62,155 nt of DNA from JBAYJY01 sp041664945 (lineage in GTDB: Bacteria; UBP15; UBA6099): assembly GCA_041664945.1 (NCBI GenBank), contig JBAYJY010000006.1, positions 1 to 62,155 on the forward strand, read 5' to 3'. Of this stretch, positions 17,032 through 25,259 are shown one piece after another (within the stretch, counting starts at the first letter, position 1; the number at the start of each line of letters is the position of its first letter). The notes under the pieces are model-generated. The model ran no database searches and was not told the DNA's origin. It saw nothing but the letters and a program-made list of their open reading frames with translations. A program made the translations under genes and the position numbers.

Positions 17032-18195
17032 ATGGAAGAAGTGATAATTGGCGGCAACAGGAAAGCAAGAAGAGTATACGGTTTTGACGACGTCTCGATA
17101 GTCCCGTCGGAAGCGACAATCGATCCGGAAGACACGGAAACCGAGATTAAGATCGGAGAGTATACGTTTACGACACCGTTCATGGCCTCGGCGATGGATG
17201 GAGTGGTGGACGTAAAGTTCGCGATCGAGATGGGCAAACTCGGCGGTCTGGCCGTACTCAATCTGCACGGACTACAGACACGTTATGACAATCCCGGCGA
17301 GATTCTGGACGAGATAGCGAAGAAAGACCCTGTCGAAGCGACTCCCTTTATTCAGGAGGCATACCGGCAGCCGATAAAGGACGAATTGATCGGCCGGCGC
17401 GTCGAGGAAATAAAAAAGGGCGGCGTGATCTGTTCAGTGTCATCGACACCGCAGGACGCCGAGCGTTTCGGGGCGATCGCGGCTGAAGCCGGCGTGGACA
17501 TTTTCGTAATTCAATCGACGGTGACATCGACAAAACACCTTTCGACAAAGACAAAATCGCTGGATGTGGCTGCATTCTGCCGGGATTACAAAAAACCGGT
17601 TCTGGTCGGCAACAGCGTTTCCTACAAAGTGGCGATGAATCTGATGGAAGCCGGCGTGTCCGGCATCTTGGTGGGTGTCGGTCCCGGAGCGGCGTGCACA
17701 ACGCGCGGCGTGCTCGGAATCGGCGTTCCGCAGATAACATGCACAGCGGATTCCGCGGCGGCGCGGGACGACTATATGAAAAAAACCGGCCGCTATGTAA
17801 CGATTATCACCGACGGCGGAATGAGAGTCGGCGGCGATATCTGCAAGGCGTTCGCGTCAGGCGCGGACGCGGTAATGATCGGTTCGCCGTTCGCCAGAGC
17901 GGATGAAGCGCCCGGCCGCGGCTACCATTGGGGCATGGCGACATCCCACGCGGCGCTCCCGCGAGGAACGCGAGTGCGGGTAGGCGTGCATGGCCCGCTC
18001 AAAAACATCCTGCTCGGGCCGTCGCTTGTTGACGACGGATCTCAAAACCTGCTCGGCTCGATCAAAAACGCCATGGGTCTCTGCGGCGCGCGCACTATCG
18101 CGGAGTTCCAGCATGTGGAACTGGTGATTTCCCCTTCATTCATGACTGAAGGGAAACTGCTCCAGACCGCGCAGCGAGTCGGCATGGGCCGCTGA
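17032..18195 (+). CDS. guaB3: GuaB3-type IMP dehydrogenase family protein
   Basis: The 387-residue TIM-barrel protein has the GuaB3 variant of the IMP dehydrogenase/GMP reductase family. The catalytic cysteine loop is GVGPGAACTTRGVLGIGVPQ, the substrate-binding region is ITDGGMRVGGDICKAFASGADAVMIG, and no CBS domains are inserted. The family acts on IMP or GMP with NAD(P). GuaB3 is best known from Cyanobacteria and Actinobacteria and is distinct from housekeeping GuaB. ATG at 17032 is preferred to TTG at 17023, because the predicted transcript begins after the TTG. It precedes other purine genes at 19.8-23.1 kb. Confidence 0.88.
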   Translation: MEEVIIGGNRKARRVYGFDDVSIVPSEATIDPEDTETEIKIGEYTFTTPFMASAMDGVVDVKFAIEMGKLGGLAVLNLHGLQTRYDNPGEILDEIAKKDPVEATPFIQEAYRQPIKDELIGRRVEEIKKGGVICSVSSTPQDAERFGAIAAEAGVDIFVIQSTVTSTKHLSTKTKSLDVAAFCRDYKKPVLVGNSVSYKVAMNLMEAGVSGILVGVGPGAACTTRGVLGIGVPQITCTADSAAARDDYMKKTGRYVTIITDGGMRVGGDICKAFASGADAVMIGSPFARADEAPGRGYHWGMATSHAALPRGTRVRVGVHGPLKNILLGPSLVDDGSQNLLGSIKNAMGLCGARTIAEFQHVELVISPSFMTEGKLLQTAQRVGMGR

Positions 18196-18207
18196 CAATA
18201 ATAAAAA

Positions 18208-18870
18208 ATGGATCATAAATTAACATACAACAGATTTACCAAGAGCGAAGCGTTCCCGACTTGGTCGTTGGAGGACATGTCGCTTGCGATGGAGCTACTG
18301 CGAACGGATCCGCTCTACCCGCGGCTGCCCGAAACGCGGGCGCACGAACTTGCGGAACTCGCCCTGAACGTCGGCGCCGGCAACGCAACGGAATTAGTTA
18401 AAATGTGCGACTGTTCGGAACCGCTGCGGCTTTCCCGCATGATGAAAATCCGCGTTCTCTTCGATATCAGCCTCAGCTACAAAGCGGACAGTCTCGGAGT
18501 TCTTTCTTCATATTCACCGAAACCGCCGACCATTACAGTGTATGAAAACCGGCTGCGCCTTTTTCGGGAAAAACTGCCCAAAAAAGATAAAACAGGCCGC
18601 GTTTTTCTTTCAAACCTTACGAATATTTGCGTCGCTCATGAAATCTACCATCATATAGAACGTCAAACGTTCTGTTTCATGAATCTGGCGTACAAGATAC
18701 CGATCGTTGACTTCAAGCTGTTCAGGATCGAAAAAAGCATGACTGTGCTGTCCGAGATCGCGGCGCACGCGTTCGCGATGAAGCTGATGGACCTGCCCCG
18801 GCTGCCCTGCATTATTCATGAGGAATTCAACGGCAGAAACTGGGACCGCTGGCATCAGGAGGACAAATGA
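18208..18870 (+). CDS. Predicted HExxH metallopeptidase-like protein, function unknown
   Basis: This 220-residue soluble protein matches no family I can name. It contains HEIYHHIE near residue 146, which fits the zinc-peptidase HExxH motif, and a later SEIAAHAFA that could supply the third ligand as in gluzincins. Just before the motif is a possible beta-edge strand (ITVYENRLRLF). The gene starts 12 bases after guaB3 with no good Shine-Dalgarno and overlaps the next gene (M23 peptidase) by ATGA, so translation is probably coupled. The pairing suggests a role in cell-wall or protein turnover; this is inference. Confidence 0.7.
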   Translation: MDHKLTYNRFTKSEAFPTWSLEDMSLAMELLRTDPLYPRLPETRAHELAELALNVGAGNATELVKMCDCSEPLRLSRMMKIRVLFDISLSYKADSLGVLSSYSPKPPTITVYENRLRLFREKLPKKDKTGRVFLSNLTNICVAHEIYHHIERQTFCFMNLAYKIPIVDFKLFRIEKSMTVLSEIAAHAFAMKLMDLPRLPCIIHEEFNGRNWDRWHQEDK

Positions 18871-19787
18871 TCAACGAATACGAAAAACTGCGCAAATTCA
18901 ACATGGTTATAGTTCCCCGCGTTGGCAAAGCGTTCTATAACGTCGCCCTTTCATACCATCTGATCTACGTATTCGCCGGCGTTCTTCTGCTGGCGGTCGG
19001 CGCGAACCTTTTTCTTCTGTCCGGCTATATCGGCCTCAAGGGGAAAGTGTCGAATGTGCATAGAATCCAACAAGTAGATACGCAAGTCGAATCCCTGATG
19101 GAAAACACGGCGGCGATAGAAAGTGATATTGAAAAAATTAAAGAAGTCAGCCGCGAGATACAGACCAAGACAGGCATAAGCGTTGAGCCGGGTTACGTGG
19201 AATACAACAGGAACAGCGCCGCCGAGGCGCTGCCGAGCAGGTCCGCCTCGCAGGATGTTGAAGCGCTGAACGCGCGGCTCCAGACATTGCGCAGCGAAGT
19301 GGAAGCGCGCAAAAAATCTGTTCTGGCCGCCGAATACAGGGTAGACGCTCTTTCAAAAAAATATTCGAATGTGCCGTCGATCCGGCCGGTTAGAGGCAGC
19401 GTTGTAAACTCCGGATTCGGGTACAGAACACATCCGATTTCCGGCGCTTGGGAGTTCCACGAAGGGCTGGACCTCGAAGGCGACTCAACAACGCCTATAT
19501 ACGCGACGGCGGACGGAACTGTCTCCTTCTCCGGATGGCGGTCGGGATACGGGTTATGCGTCTCCATAGACCACGGAAACGGATTCACAACACTTTACGC
19601 GCACAGCTCGCGAACTCTTGTTCAAGATAAAGAAAAGGTAAAAAAAGGCCAAATAATAGCATTTGTCGGAAACACAGGCTCAACAACCGGACAGCATCTT
19701 CACTATGAAGTCCATTACCAGAACCGGCTGTTGAACCCGACGCGATTCATGTCGTTGAGCTTTAAGGATCTCGAACAGATGTTCTGA
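18867..19787 (+). CDS. Membrane-anchored M23 metallopeptidase (LytM/NlpD-type)
   Basis: A single N-terminal membrane helix (about residues 33-53) is followed by a periplasmic coiled coil (about 60-165) and a C-terminal M23 domain. The zinc ligands are in HEGLD (His and Asp) and HLHYE, within VNSGFGYRTHPISGAWEFHE and VGNTGSTTGQHLHYEVH. This arrangement matches septal peptidoglycan endopeptidases or their activators such as EnvC and MepM. Both catalytic histidines are present, so activity is likely. It is translationally coupled to the HExxH gene. Confidence 0.88.
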   Translation: MINEYEKLRKFNMVIVPRVGKAFYNVALSYHLIYVFAGVLLLAVGANLFLLSGYIGLKGKVSNVHRIQQVDTQVESLMENTAAIESDIEKIKEVSREIQTKTGISVEPGYVEYNRNSAAEALPSRSASQDVEALNARLQTLRSEVEARKKSVLAAEYRVDALSKKYSNVPSIRPVRGSVVNSGFGYRTHPISGAWEFHEGLDLEGDSTTPIYATADGTVSFSGWRSGYGLCVSIDHGNGFTTLYAHSSRTLVQDKEKVKKGQIIAFVGNTGSTTGQHLHYEVHYQNRLLNPTRFMSLSFKDLEQMF

Positions 19788-19818
19788 TCCAACCCCTGAC
19801 AGGCCCGAAGCGGAACTG

Positions 19819-20838
19819 ATGGTCCAACAAAAGAAGCCGTTAACTTATAGAGAAGCCGGAGTAGACATCGGCGCGGGAGAGCGCGCGGTTGATCTTATCC
19901 GCGACATGGCGCGTTCCACCTTTACGCCTCAGGTCCTTTCAGGACTGGGCGGATTCAGCGGCCTCTTCTCAATCAAAGACCTCGTAGGCGATGACCCGGT
20001 TCTCGTCTCCGGCACGGACGGTGTCGGCACCAAACTCAAAATAGCTTTCATGACAGGCAAGAACGGCACGGTTGGGATCGATGCGGTGGCAATGTGCGCA
20101 AACGACGTGATCTGCACGGGCGCGAAACCGCTTTTCTTTCTCGACTATATAGCGATGGGACGCCTTGAGCCCGGACAGGTGGCGGAAGTGATATCCGGAA
20201 TCGCGGAAGGCTGCCGCCAGGCCGGCTGCGCGCTTGTGGGCGGCGAGATGGCGGAAATGCCCGGCTTCTACGCAGACGGCGAATACGACATCGCCGGCTT
20301 CTGCGTCGGGATTGTGGACCGCGCTAAAATCATAGACGGAAGCAAAATCAAGGCCGGCGACGTTTTGCTGGGGCTTCGCTCGTCAGGAGTGCATAGCAAC
20401 GGCTTCTCGCTCGTCAGGAAAATCGTGTTCGACGCGGGCGGCCTCGGAGTCGGCGACCCGGTTCCCGAGGAAAATAACCGCACAGTCGGCGAAGTCCTTC
20501 TCGAACCCACGATAATTTACGCCGACATAATAGGCTCGTTAATGTCAAAAGTTGATCTCAAAGGAATCGCCCACATAACCGGCGGCGGCCTTGAAGGAAA
20601 TATTATCAGAATAATACCCGGCGGTTTAAAAATAGAAATTGATTACGGCGCTTGGGAACGGCCGGGAGTATTCAAATTTTTACAGAGGCTGGGCGGGGTC
20701 GAAGAACAGGAAATGAGAAAAGTATTCAATCTCGGAATCGGAATGGTCTGCATCGTGGCTCCTGAAGAAGTCGGCGCCGCAAAAAAGGCGGCCGACGAAA
20801 AGAAAATCGGAATAGTGGAGATAGGGCGTGTGGTATGA
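19819..20838 (+). CDS. purM: Phosphoribosylformylglycinamidine cyclo-ligase (AIR synthetase)
   Basis: The 339-residue protein makes aminoimidazole ribotide with ATP. It has the PurM signatures LTYREAGVDIGAGERAV, the phosphate-binding GTDGVGTKLKIA, CANDVICTGAKPLFFLDYIA, GGEMAEMPGFY and GLRSSGVHSNGFSLVRK, and it ends with the usual HITGGGLEGNIIRIIP block. Length is normal. It overlaps the next gene by ATGA and forms purM-phosphatase-purH. purN is not in this cluster. Confidence 0.95.
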   Translation: MVQQKKPLTYREAGVDIGAGERAVDLIRDMARSTFTPQVLSGLGGFSGLFSIKDLVGDDPVLVSGTDGVGTKLKIAFMTGKNGTVGIDAVAMCANDVICTGAKPLFFLDYIAMGRLEPGQVAEVISGIAEGCRQAGCALVGGEMAEMPGFYADGEYDIAGFCVGIVDRAKIIDGSKIKAGDVLLGLRSSGVHSNGFSLVRKIVFDAGGLGVGDPVPEENNRTVGEVLLEPTIIYADIIGSLMSKVDLKGIAHITGGGLEGNIIRIIPGGLKIEIDYGAWERPGVFKFLQRLGGVEEQEMRKVFNLGIGMVCIVAPEEVGAAKKAADEKKIGIVEIGRVV

Positions 20839-21437
20839 GCGTTAAAACGTGTTATTTTTTGAGGCATGGAGAGACCGATCTGAACCGTGAATTCAGGTGT
20901 CAGGGAAGGCAGGATGTGCCGTTGAATGATCGCGGCAGGGAGCAGGTCGTCGAAGCGGCGCGAAAGCTGAAAGACGTGAAAATTGACGCGATATATTCGA
21001 GTCCGCTGAAACGGGCGATGGAAAGCGCCGAAATAATCGCGAAAAACAAAAAAATGCCCGTCCAAATGCTCGACTGGCTTGTCGAAATAGATTACGGAGC
21101 GCTCGAAGGGCTGAACGCCGCGGAAAGCGGCGAGCGGTTTCCCGGAATACTCTACAGGTTCCAGTCCAACCCGGTAGCTGTAATATTTCCTGGAGGCGAA
21201 TCGGTGGGCGGAGTGGCGGAAAGACTTTGTAACGGTCTGGGAAGAATTGTCACGCAGGAAAGCGGAACAATCCTTTTCGTTACGCATCAGATCATTAGCG
21301 GAATTGCAAAAAGCATTCTCGAAGACAAGCCGCTCAACGCTTTATGGGAGAACAAACTGGAAAACGGCGGCATTTCACAATTCGACATTTCACCCGAACA
21401 CATAGCGCTTTTAGGAAAGTTCGGGCGGTCGCGGTAA
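20835..21437 (+). CDS. Histidine phosphatase family protein (phosphoglycerate mutase-like)
   Basis: The 200-residue protein has the branch 1 histidine phosphatase core: FLRHGETDLN with the phospho-accepting histidine, YSSPLKRAMESAEII, EIDYGALEG and the second histidine in FVTHQ, where VSHG is usual. Homologues act as alpha-ribazole phosphatases or general phosphomonoesterases. Its start overlaps the purM stop, so it is translated with the purine genes. Cobalamin genes are absent here, so a nucleotide or sugar-phosphate substrate is equally likely. Confidence 0.85.
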   Translation: MSVKTCYFLRHGETDLNREFRCQGRQDVPLNDRGREQVVEAARKLKDVKIDAIYSSPLKRAMESAEIIAKNKKMPVQMLDWLVEIDYGALEGLNAAESGERFPGILYRFQSNPVAVIFPGGESVGGVAERLCNGLGRIVTQESGTILFVTHQIISGIAKSILEDKPLNALWENKLENGGISQFDISPEHIALLGKFGRSR

Positions 21438-21511
21438 TATTGTCTTAAGCATAACTGATCGGCAGCGTGATTTCGACAGGGGAAATACTGCCGACGGGAG
21501 GAAGGGGAAAC

Positions 21512-23080
21512 ATGAAGAAAATCGCCCGTGCATTAATCAGCGTATATGATAAAACCGGGGTGGTGGAACTCGCCTCATTCCTCGCAAAAAGAGGGGTTGA
21601 GATTGTAGCGACATCCGGGACGCAGAAGAACCTCGAAAAAAACGGGGTAAAGACGGTTGAGATGACCGCCTTTGCCGGCAGCCCGGAACTACTTGGCGGG
21701 GAAATTAAAACCCTGCATCCGGCGGTCTTCGCATCCCTCATGGCAGACCCCGAGGAACCGCAGGCTATGGAACAATTGCAGACAATCGGCGGCAAGTCGA
21801 TCCAACTGCTGATTGTTAATCCGCTTCCGCTCGAACCGGTGGACGCCCCGGTGAAGGGAAAGCACTCGAGACCGGTGGTTTCAATCGATGTCGGCAGCGT
21901 GGCGATGATCTGCGCGGCGGCGCGCAACCACGAGAATCTTGTGATTCTGGTGAATCCGGCTCAGTACGCGCCGTTCATGGAAGCATTCACGGCGAGCGAG
22001 GGCAAAATTCCTGAATCCATCGTTAGAAGTTATGCTCTTCAGGCATATGAGATGGTCGCCGACTACAACATTCGCCTTTACGAACATTTTTATAAAAAAA
22101 CGGGGAAGGAACAATTTCCACCCGAAACGCTCTATTTACGCTACAAAAAAGCGATGGAACTCAAATACGGCGAAAATCCGCACCAGAAAGCGGCATTTTA
22201 CAGACAGCCCGACACTACGGGCATCTCGCTATGCGACCTCGAACTTCTGCAAGGGCCGCCGATGTCATTCAACAACCTCAACGATGTTAACGCCGCGCTT
22301 GAGATAGCGCTCGAGTTCGACCGCGAAACAGCCGTCGTCGTAAAACACGGAAACCCGACAGGCGTGGCGATAGACAAAGACCCCTGCAAGGCATACATAA
22401 AAGCGAGGGACGCCGATAAAGTTTCAGCGTTCGGAGCAGTCGTAGCCTTCACCGGCCAAGTGGATAAAAAAACCGCAAAAGAGCTTGAAAACGCATACAC
22501 GGAAGTGCTGCTGGCGCCAAAGATAACAGACGGCGCGATGGAACTTCTGAAAGCTTCGAAAAAGACCGCTAACATGCGGATCTACAAGGTCAACATCAAG
22601 AAATGGGTCAAGAACCAGAAAGAACCTGAACTGCGAAGCGTGATGGGCGGAATCATATTGCAGGAAAGAGACGATCTGCTTGTGCCGGACGGCGGCCAGA
22701 TTAAAGTGGTGTCGAAGCGAAAGCCGACGCGCAAGCAACTCGCCGACCTCGTGCTTGCATGGAAGGTTTGCAAGTATGTGAGGTCCAACGCGATAGTGAT
22801 AGTGAAAGACGGCCAGACTCTGGGCATAGGAGCCGGACAAATGAGCCGGCTCGATTCGATAAAGATAGCGCTCGAAAAAGCCGGCGAGAATGCGGTCGGA
22901 GCCGTTATGGCTTCTGACGCATATTTCCCGTTCCGCAACGTTGTGGACGAAGCCGCGCAGTATGGAATAGCCGCAATCATCCAACCCGGCGGCGCCAGGC
23001 GAGACGACGAGATCATGATGGCCTGCGATGAGCACAATGTCGCCCTCTGCCTGACCGGCATGAGGCATTTTAGACACTGA
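21512..23080 (+). CDS. purH: Bifunctional AICAR transformylase/IMP cyclohydrolase
   Basis: The 522-residue enzyme does the last two steps of IMP synthesis. The N-terminal cyclohydrolase (about 1-190) has ISVYDKTGVVELASFLAKRG and KTLHPAVFASL. The C-terminal transformylase has KYGENPHQKAAFYR, VVVKHGNPTGVA, IGAGQMSRLDS, AVMASDAYFPF and the terminal GMRHFRH. The cyclohydrolase half is more divergent than usual (LLIVNPLPLEP for the common VVNLYPF). The ATG after GGGAGGAAGGGG is chosen; the longer frame adds 15 residues that read through this ribosome-binding site. Confidence 0.95.
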   Translation: MKKIARALISVYDKTGVVELASFLAKRGVEIVATSGTQKNLEKNGVKTVEMTAFAGSPELLGGEIKTLHPAVFASLMADPEEPQAMEQLQTIGGKSIQLLIVNPLPLEPVDAPVKGKHSRPVVSIDVGSVAMICAAARNHENLVILVNPAQYAPFMEAFTASEGKIPESIVRSYALQAYEMVADYNIRLYEHFYKKTGKEQFPPETLYLRYKKAMELKYGENPHQKAAFYRQPDTTGISLCDLELLQGPPMSFNNLNDVNAALEIALEFDRETAVVVKHGNPTGVAIDKDPCKAYIKARDADKVSAFGAVVAFTGQVDKKTAKELENAYTEVLLAPKITDGAMELLKASKKTANMRIYKVNIKKWVKNQKEPELRSVMGGIILQERDDLLVPDGGQIKVVSKRKPTRKQLADLVLAWKVCKYVRSNAIVIVKDGQTLGIGAGQMSRLDSIKIALEKAGENAVGAVMASDAYFPFRNVVDEAAQYGIAAIIQPGGARRDDEIMMACDEHNVALCLTGMRHFRH

Positions 23081-23208
23081 GCCATATGATTTTCGACGTT
23101 TTCTATTTCTCTTTAAGAAGCTGTTTAGCAGATAACGAGAGAAAACGAGCTAAATATTTACATTGAGGCGGAAAACAGGCTTTATTCTCCGATTATACGC
23201 CCATATCC

Positions 23209-23226
23209 ATATTAACGAGTTAATAT
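23209..23226. promoter_or_regulatory. Perfect palindrome upstream of the SLH-barrel promoter
   Basis: ATATTAAC-GA-GTTAATAT has two perfect 8-base arms. It sits just upstream of TTGTCA (23229-23234), where a transcription regulator could bind. AT-rich palindromes can also arise by chance. Confidence 0.4.
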
Positions 23227-23266
23227 CATTGTCAAAAGTATTGTATATATTGAGATAATATTGTAG

Positions 23267-23290
23267 TATAATGCGCAAATTCGCATTATA
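23267..23290 (+). promoter_or_regulatory. TATAAT -10 box inside a 9-bp inverted repeat
   Basis: The perfect -10 hexamer TATAAT (23267-23272) is the start of a perfect inverted repeat, TATAATGCG-CAAATT-CGCATTATA. The -35 is weak. The arrangement suits either an operator over the promoter or a hairpin at the extreme 5' end of the mRNA that would stabilise it. Confidence 0.5.
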
Positions 23291-23337
23291 TATGCTTTTG
23301 CCGAAAAAGATCGATGTAAAGAAAGGAGGTGAAATCT

Positions 23338-23427
23338 CTGGAAAACATCGATAAAAGAATCGGCAATAGTGAGTTGAACGAACTGAAGGAGTCCGGCGGT
23401 AAGGAAACTAGGCCACTTGCCCAGTAG
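23338..23427 (+). CDS. Putative 29-residue leader peptide with CTG start
   Basis: GAAAGGAGGTGA (23321-23332), a nearly complete match to the 16S rRNA tail, is followed at 8-base spacing by CTG and an open frame reading LENIDKRIGNSELNELKES then GGKETRPLAQ and a TAG stop. No ATG, GTG or TTG is better placed, apart from a GTG overlapping the Shine-Dalgarno. The ORF ends 47 bases before the SLH-barrel ATG. It may be a leader peptide controlling that gene, or a ribosome standby site without a product. Confidence 0.4.
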   Translation: MENIDKRIGNSELNELKESGGKETRPLAQ

Positions 23428-23474
23428 GACCCCGGAGGTTCAAAACAAAAAAGAATTTTCCAGGGAGGTTGTAA

Positions 23475-25178
23475 ATGAAGAAATTTTTCACATTAACACT
23501 CGCCGGCTTGGTGTTGGGAATCGCGTCAATCGCGTTCTCCGCGACACTCGTTGACGTGCCGAGCGGCCACTGGGCCGAAGACGCGGTAACGAAACTGATC
23601 AACGCCGGACTGATTGAAGGTTATCCCGACGGCACATTCAAGGGAGACCGCCCCATGACCCGCTACGAATACGCGATGGTTGTCGAACGCTTGATGGCAA
23701 AGCTCGACAAGAGTTACTGCGCGAAAGACGAATGCGGAGCTCCGGGCGCCCCGGCGGCGGCTGTCGCCGGCAAGTGCGACTGCCCGGCAGGCGCGGCTGG
23801 CGTCGACCCCGCTCAGCTCGAGGAAATTAAATCCATCGTGAAGAAACTCGCGGCGGAATTCAAAGACGAGCTGGCAGCCCTGAAGGTTAAAGTTGACGAG
23901 AATTCGGTTAAGATCGCTGATCTCGAAAACAAAGTCAACAATGCCTCCATCGGCAAAATGCAGGTCAAGGGAAGCATTCGGCAGCGCATTGATGTGCCGG
24001 GCACTGACCTTTCCAACAGCGACTTTGCAAATCGATATTACAAGTACATGTACAATGTAACGGGCGTAGGCACAAGCGGCCTGAACGCTGGCTATGAGAT
24101 GGTTCCGACGCTGATCTTCTCCGGCAACGCCGGCGATAACGTCACTTTCTCGATCGGCCTCGACAAATTCATCTCCAACAAGGCCACAATCGGCTCGAAG
24201 ACCACAGCGACCGAGCTCGATATCGAGCACGCGTATGTCGATATGGACTTCGCGAGCACAGTCCGCGAGCTGGATTCGCTGAAAATTCGCTCCGGTTACC
24301 AGAAGGCTTGGTTCGGCCCGTACGGCATGCTGGTCGACAACACCGGCCTGCAGTCCAACCCCGGCGTGCTCGTCAGCGCGTCGAAGGACATCGTATCGGT
24401 CGCCGCCTACGGCAGTCTGCTCCAAGGGGACGTATTAGGCGCAGTCCCGGCTGACGGCCTCGGCTCCACAGGCAAAGACGTATACGCCGCAGCGCGTGTC
24501 GGTCTGGACCTGTCATTTGTTAACCTCGGTGTAAACTATCTCGCCTCCGGCTTGGACAAGGAAAAAGGCTGGGGCGCGGATGTGGTCATTCCGTTGCTGA
24601 AGAATTCACCGTTCCTGAAACAGGTCAACGGCGAATACCTGAAGATCACGGACCTGACCAACGGAAACAACCCGAGCACGCTCAACACCGCCGCGCACAG
24701 CGTCGGCGACAGCAGTTTTGTTCTCGGTGTCGATCTGTACAAGAACAAAAAAGCAAGCCTCAGCCTGTCATACGCGGATGCTCCGGCCGCCCCGGTTCTC
24801 ACGAGCCTCGACGGCAGCCCGTTCTCGGAATTTGACACGGCTTGCCCGCTCGGCTTGGACGTCAAAGGCGCAAATTGCTATTCCTACGAATCAGGCAGGA
24901 ACATGTTCCCGGCCGGTTTCGAGGGCCTCGGTGTGCAGGCGAGCTATCTGGTGTTCGGCGATGTCGAGTTGGCCGGAAAAGCCGTTATGGGCAATTTCGC
25001 AGGCGGCACGGCGTTCGACGGTTCGAACCTCGATGGCAAGAAATACCCGGGCTTCGGCGCGTTCTCGATCACAAAACCGATCAACAACGACTCCAAGTTC
25101 CGTGTTGAGTACATGCAGCAGGGCAAAGACACGATTCTCCTCAACAGAGTTCGTGGCGAACTGCTCATCAATTTCTAA
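23475..25178 (+). CDS. SLH-domain outer-membrane beta-barrel protein (OmpM/SlpA-like)
   Basis: The 567-residue precursor has a signal peptide (residues 1-23), one SLH domain (about 26-75: VPSGHWAEDAVTKLINAGLI, GYPDGTFKGDRPMTRYE), an Ala/Gly-rich segment with four cysteines (YCAKDEC, GKCDC), a coiled coil (about 115-155) and a beta-barrel to the terminal ELLINF. Such proteins bridge peptidoglycan and outer membrane in Negativicutes, Thermotogota, Deinococcota and cyanobacteria. GGGAGG lies 6 bases before the ATG, and a strong terminator follows, as expected for an abundant envelope protein. Confidence 0.9.
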   Translation: MKKFFTLTLAGLVLGIASIAFSATLVDVPSGHWAEDAVTKLINAGLIEGYPDGTFKGDRPMTRYEYAMVVERLMAKLDKSYCAKDECGAPGAPAAAVAGKCDCPAGAAGVDPAQLEEIKSIVKKLAAEFKDELAALKVKVDENSVKIADLENKVNNASIGKMQVKGSIRQRIDVPGTDLSNSDFANRYYKYMYNVTGVGTSGLNAGYEMVPTLIFSGNAGDNVTFSIGLDKFISNKATIGSKTTATELDIEHAYVDMDFASTVRELDSLKIRSGYQKAWFGPYGMLVDNTGLQSNPGVLVSASKDIVSVAAYGSLLQGDVLGAVPADGLGSTGKDVYAAARVGLDLSFVNLGVNYLASGLDKEKGWGADVVIPLLKNSPFLKQVNGEYLKITDLTNGNNPSTLNTAAHSVGDSSFVLGVDLYKNKKASLSLSYADAPAAPVLTSLDGSPFSEFDTACPLGLDVKGANCYSYESGRNMFPAGFEGLGVQASYLVFGDVELAGKAVMGNFAGGTAFDGSNLDGKKYPGFGAFSITKPINNDSKFRVEYMQQGKDTILLNRVRGELLINF

Positions 25179-25200
25179 TCTTTACGCATTTGAAACAAAG

Positions 25201-25235
25201 CCCCCGGGGAACCGGTTTCTCCGGGGGTTTTTTTT
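25201..25235 (+). terminator. Strong terminator after the SLH-barrel gene
   Basis: CCCCCGG and CCGGGGG form a 7-bp stem with a 13-base loop and are followed by eight T. It lies 22 bases after the stop codon. The next gene begins 24 bases later with no obvious promoter, so its expression may depend on readthrough. Confidence 0.9.
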
Positions 25236-25259
25236 GCTTAATTCCTTCGGAGCATTTTC

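Larger units (their letters stand above)
23081..23337. other. AT-rich regulatory gap before the SLH-barrel gene
   Basis: The first part contains distant inverted arms CGTTTTCT/AGAAAACG but no terminator-like T-run. The second part holds two strong palindromes and candidate promoters, described separately. No protein-coding signal is visible before the leader ORF. Confidence 0.5.

Noticed and set aside
20835..21437. Assignment as cobC (alpha-ribazole phosphatase)
   Set aside because: No cobalamin genes are nearby and the gene is coupled to purM, so I keep a family-level name.
23093..23155. Terminator after purH
   Set aside because: Distant 8-base arms exist (CGTTTTCT/AGAAAACG), but the loop is long and there is no T-run.
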